A program made the position numbers and the translations under genes. From NCBI GenBank assembly GCA_963762575.1, contig CAVXLL010000015.1:1-64000 (forward strand): a stretch of DNA of 64,000 nt, given 5' to 3'. Positions within the stretch are counted from its first letter, which is position 1. The number at the start of each line of letters is the position of its first letter. Below are positions 61,925 through 64,000 of this stretch, one piece after another. Source of the stretch: AP-15 sp963762575 (GTDB taxonomy: Bacteria; Pseudomonadota; Alphaproteobacteria; ATCC43930; CGMCC-115725). Under the pieces are notes generated by a model. It did no database searches. It had not been told where the DNA came from and saw only the letters and a program-made list of their open reading frames with translations.

Positions 61925-62313
61925 TGAAGGTAGCCGCCGACGCCAAGGCCGCGGGAATTCCGGCGCCTTTTCGGCGAACAGAAAAGGCTCGAAGGGCAGG
62001 ATCGAGCGGGCCTGTTGGCCGGCCGTGATCACCAGCGGCGTCTGGTTCTTGTAAGCCGTGAAGACGCTGCCCCAGGATGGCCGAGACCGGTGGCGGAGTG
62101 CAAATTTATCAGGCCGGCGTTGCGTGTCGCCTGCGCATAGCCGTCCGCCATGTCGATTGCCACCATTTCCTGCAGGCCCAGGACATAGCGGAAATCGGAC
62201 GAAAAATAGCGGAAGATCGGCAATTCCGTCGAGCCGGGATTTCGGAAGATCGTAGTCATCCCGAACGAGCGGAACAGATCAAATACGACTTCGCGCACTG
62301 TGTGCCTCGACAT
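61925..62313 (-). pseudogene. Benzoylformate decarboxylase-like ThDP enzyme, N-terminal fragment
   Basis: MSRHTVREVVFDLFRSFGMT, then IFRNPGSTELPIFRYF, LGLQEMVAIDMADGYAQATR and INLHSATGLGH are the N-terminal ThDP (Pyr) domain of MdlC-type decarboxylases with the catalytic Glu (LQE). A slip near 62075 moves it to FTAYKNQTPLVITAGQQARS and LPFEPFLFAEKAPE, after which similarity ends. Two thirds of the enzyme are gone. Mandelate-pathway context with the two hydroxyacid dehydrogenases is tempting but they lie 10 kb away. Confidence 0.8.
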
Positions 62314-62705
62314 TCAAGTCTCCGTGCTGTCTTGATCGCAGGATATTGCTGAATTCGTCACCCGGGGCGCGGGGCCGGGTGAACCCGAATGAAGAGGAAG
62401 GTGCGCTGCACCGGTCTGCAGGGCGAGCTGTTCGGCAAAGACCCCCTGCGAAAGTCGGTCGCCACCCTGACCTTTGGCGGGCTGCGCCGGCGAGATCAGA
62501 ATGCCGAGCGGCCTTGAAGCTGATTTGACAACTTACGAAGCGCGGCCCGGCATCGTCCTTGCCTGAACAACGTACCTGCGGTACGGGTCAAGTTCTCGGC
62601 CCGGTGATCTCAAGCGTCACGCTGCGGATAACACCGGGCACGCGCCGACGAAACCTCATCGGGAACGGCGGCGCGATGCCGCCACACAGCACTTGGAGGA
62701 GATCG
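62314..62705. other. Intergenic region before SWIB gene
   Basis: An ORF-like stretch near 62390-62516 (KRKVRCTGLQGELFGKDPLR) has acceptable composition but no family. I do not call it a gene. Confidence 0.35.
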
Positions 62706-62987
62706 ATGCCGACCAAAACGCGGGAGAAAAAAGCCAGCGCAGGCAAGGCGAATGCACTGCAGAAGCCGCTACAGCCATCGGAGGAGCTCGCTGCGGTCGT
62801 CGGCTCGGGCCCGCTCGCCCGGGGCCAGGTGGTGAGCAAGATGTGGGAGTACATCCGCTCGCACAACCTGCAGAACCCGGAGAACCGCCGCGAAATCCTA
62901 GCGGACGACAAGCTCACGAAAGTCTTCGGCAAGGACAAGGTGACCATGTTCGAGATGAACAAGCACCTCACCCGACATCTGAAGTGA
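62706..62987 (+). CDS. SWIB/MDM2-domain protein
   Basis: A 93-aa protein with a basic, Lys/Ala-rich N-terminus (about 1-25) and a SWIB domain (about 27-92): ELAAVVGSGPLARGQVVSKM, WEYIRSHNLQNPENRREILA and VTMFEMNKHLTRHL. The ATG follows TTGGAGGAGATCG. SWIB domains in eukaryotes belong to chromatin remodelers. In bacteria they occur as small stand-alone proteins or fused to topoisomerase in chlamydiae and are presumed nucleoid-associated. Intact among decayed neighbours. Confidence 0.92.
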   Translation: MPTKTREKKASAGKANALQKPLQPSEELAAVVGSGPLARGQVVSKMWEYIRSHNLQNPENRREILADDKLTKVFGKDKVTMFEMNKHLTRHLK

Positions 62988-63369
62988 GAGCCCGACCGGG
63001 CCCATTCTAATTTGCGGACGAGTTTAGCGTAGGTCGCGCGTAAGGTCGGCTGGCAGGAAGCGCGAAACAACACTACTCCACCAATCAGCCACGCTCGATC
63101 GCTCGCAGCAGTAGTGCCCATGCGCATAGCATGGATCCTATTCGGCAAATTCTTCGTGCTTGCCGTCGCGGTGGGCGGCTTTTTTCCATTATCGAGCCGT
63201 CACCGCCATCGATGCTTCTATCCACCCCGCCTTTGATAAAACACTAGTCGTAGAAGGCGCACGGCGGTCGGGATTTCTACGGAAGTCCGCCCTTCGCGCC
63301 AACTCCTTCCTATGCGGTGCGCGGACCGCTCGGCCGAACCGGTAAACGCGTGCGCATGTCGGAGCGCGA
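62988..63369. other. Intergenic region
   Basis: No supported gene. The right end probably contains the lost 5' part of the ABC ATPase remnant. Confidence 0.4.
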
Positions 63370-63917
63370 GATCGCTGCCGCGCGCCAGCGGATCGGCATG
63401 GTGTTCCAGAGCTATAACCTCTCTTCCCGCACGTGAATGTGCTGCAGAACATCGTCGCCGCAGCGGTGCGGGTGAAAGGCATTGAGCCCGGCAGGCCGAG
63501 GCTCGCGCACGCGAGCTCCTAGCGATGGTCGGGCTCTCGGACAAGCTGGCCGAATATCCGATCCGGCTTTCGCGCGGTCAGCATCAGCCCGTGGCGATCG
63601 CCGGGGCGCCGGCGATGGATCCCAAGATTATGCTGTTCGACGAGATCACCTCGGCGCTCGACCCTGAACTGGTGGGCGAAGCGTTGGCGGCGGTACAGCA
63701 GCTCGCGAGCGACGGCATGACGATGGTCGTCGTCACCCATGAGATGAGCTTCGCCCGCGACATTGCCGACCGGATCGTCTTTATGGATGCCGGCGTCATC
63801 GAGCGGTGCGCGCCTTTCTCAAGCGCTACAACGATCGCTTTCGGATCTGAGCAGCAACTCGCGGCGCGGGCGTTGGCTCAAGCAGCAGGCTCTGAGGCGG
63901 CCGCGCAGAACCTATAA
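63370..63917 (+). pseudogene. Polar amino-acid ABC transporter ATPase, decayed
   Basis: AARQRIGMVFQSYNL (Q-loop), then after slips near 63422 and 63495 NVLQNIVAAAVRVKGIEPG and MVGLSDKLAEYPIRLS lead to a corrupted signature, SRGQHQPVAIAGAPAMDPK in place of SGGQQQRVAIARALAMxP. Walker B is IMLFDEITSALDPE (Pro to Ile change) and the H-loop is VVVTHEMSFARDIADRI. The Walker A segment is missing. The family imports amino acids such as glutamate or histidine; this copy cannot work. Confidence 0.85.
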
Positions 63918-64000
63918 GGCGCTAAAATTGCCGTCCCAAGTCATATCGCATGCCGCCGCAGCGGTCGGGTGGAACCGAAAGTTCCTGATCGTCCAAGAGG

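Noticed and set aside
1..64000. CRISPR array, rRNA operon or complete prophage
   Set aside because: No regularly spaced repeats, no rRNA sequence and no phage structural gene set were seen.

Overview
The window is about 64 kb of GC-rich DNA from an alphaproteobacterium. The evidence is the gene order rpsB-tsf-pyrH-frr-uppS-cdsA-dxr-rseP-bamA-skp-lpxD-fabZ-lpxA-lpxI-lpxB, the use of LpxI rather than LpxH, and several small proteins typical of Rhodospirillales/Rhizobiales relatives. A finer placement cannot be made from the sequence alone.

Layout. (1) 1-7 kb is a graveyard. An IS91-type transposase is split by a 2.6 kb serine-recombinase element and followed by truncated remnants of a TPR regulator, a Baeyer-Villiger-type monooxygenase and a 2-hydroxyacid dehydrogenase. 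(2) 7-12.2 kb holds an IS110-family transposase with a structured non-coding flank, a COG3964-like amidohydrolase, and a molybdopterin oxidoreductase lacking its N-terminus. (3) 12.3-14.4 kb is a compact, tightly overlapping cassette: a possible 49-aa ORF, a 121-aa one-TM protein with the layout of conflict-system EACC1 proteins, a HEWTH metallopeptidase-like protein, and a 274-aa protein of unknown family. Operator-like palindromes lie upstream. This is the best candidate in the window for an undescribed system. (4) 14.5-22 kb has an IS66 fragment joined to a SIR2-like remnant, duplicated cyclase-gene ends, a PEP-CTERM protein, methylase and toxin-antitoxin remnants, a lipoprotein gene with an in-frame stop, an HdeA/B-like protein and small hypotheticals. 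(5) 22-26.3 kb is a minus-strand operon: SDR, PgdA-like deacetylase, a CxxC protein, a CobW GTPase and a CodA-like amidohydrolase. (6) 26.4-28.3 kb holds more remnants, then tRNA-Ser(GGA).

(7) 28.4-48.1 kb is the conserved core: aldo/keto reductase, rsmD, rluB, an N-acyl-D-amino-acid deacylase, then a long run of plus-strand genes for translation (rpsB, tsf, frr), UMP synthesis (pyrH), isoprenoid and phospholipid precursors (uppS, cdsA, dxr), envelope assembly (rseP, bamA, skp), lipid A synthesis (lpxD, fabZ, lpxA, lpxI, lpxB) and glyoxalase I. Many stops and starts overlap (ATGA, TGATG), indicating translational coupling. (8) 48.2-55.6 kb has an MFS transporter, two tandem FMN-dependent alpha-hydroxyacid dehydrogenases separated by a palindromic repeat, a secreted protein, an acyl-CoA dehydrogenase and a decayed amidohydrolase. 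(9) 56.3-60.1 kb is a restriction-modification pair: a zinc-ribbon DNA methylase and a PD-(D/E)XK nuclease whose frame runs on into a DUF5681-like protein. (10) 60.4-64 kb has a second acyl-CoA dehydrogenase, a benzoylformate-decarboxylase remnant, a SWIB-domain protein and a decayed ABC ATPase.

Single-base frameshifts occur in several genes, including cdsA, which is normally essential. Some broken genes may therefore be assembly errors rather than real decay. No rRNA, CRISPR array or complete prophage was seen.
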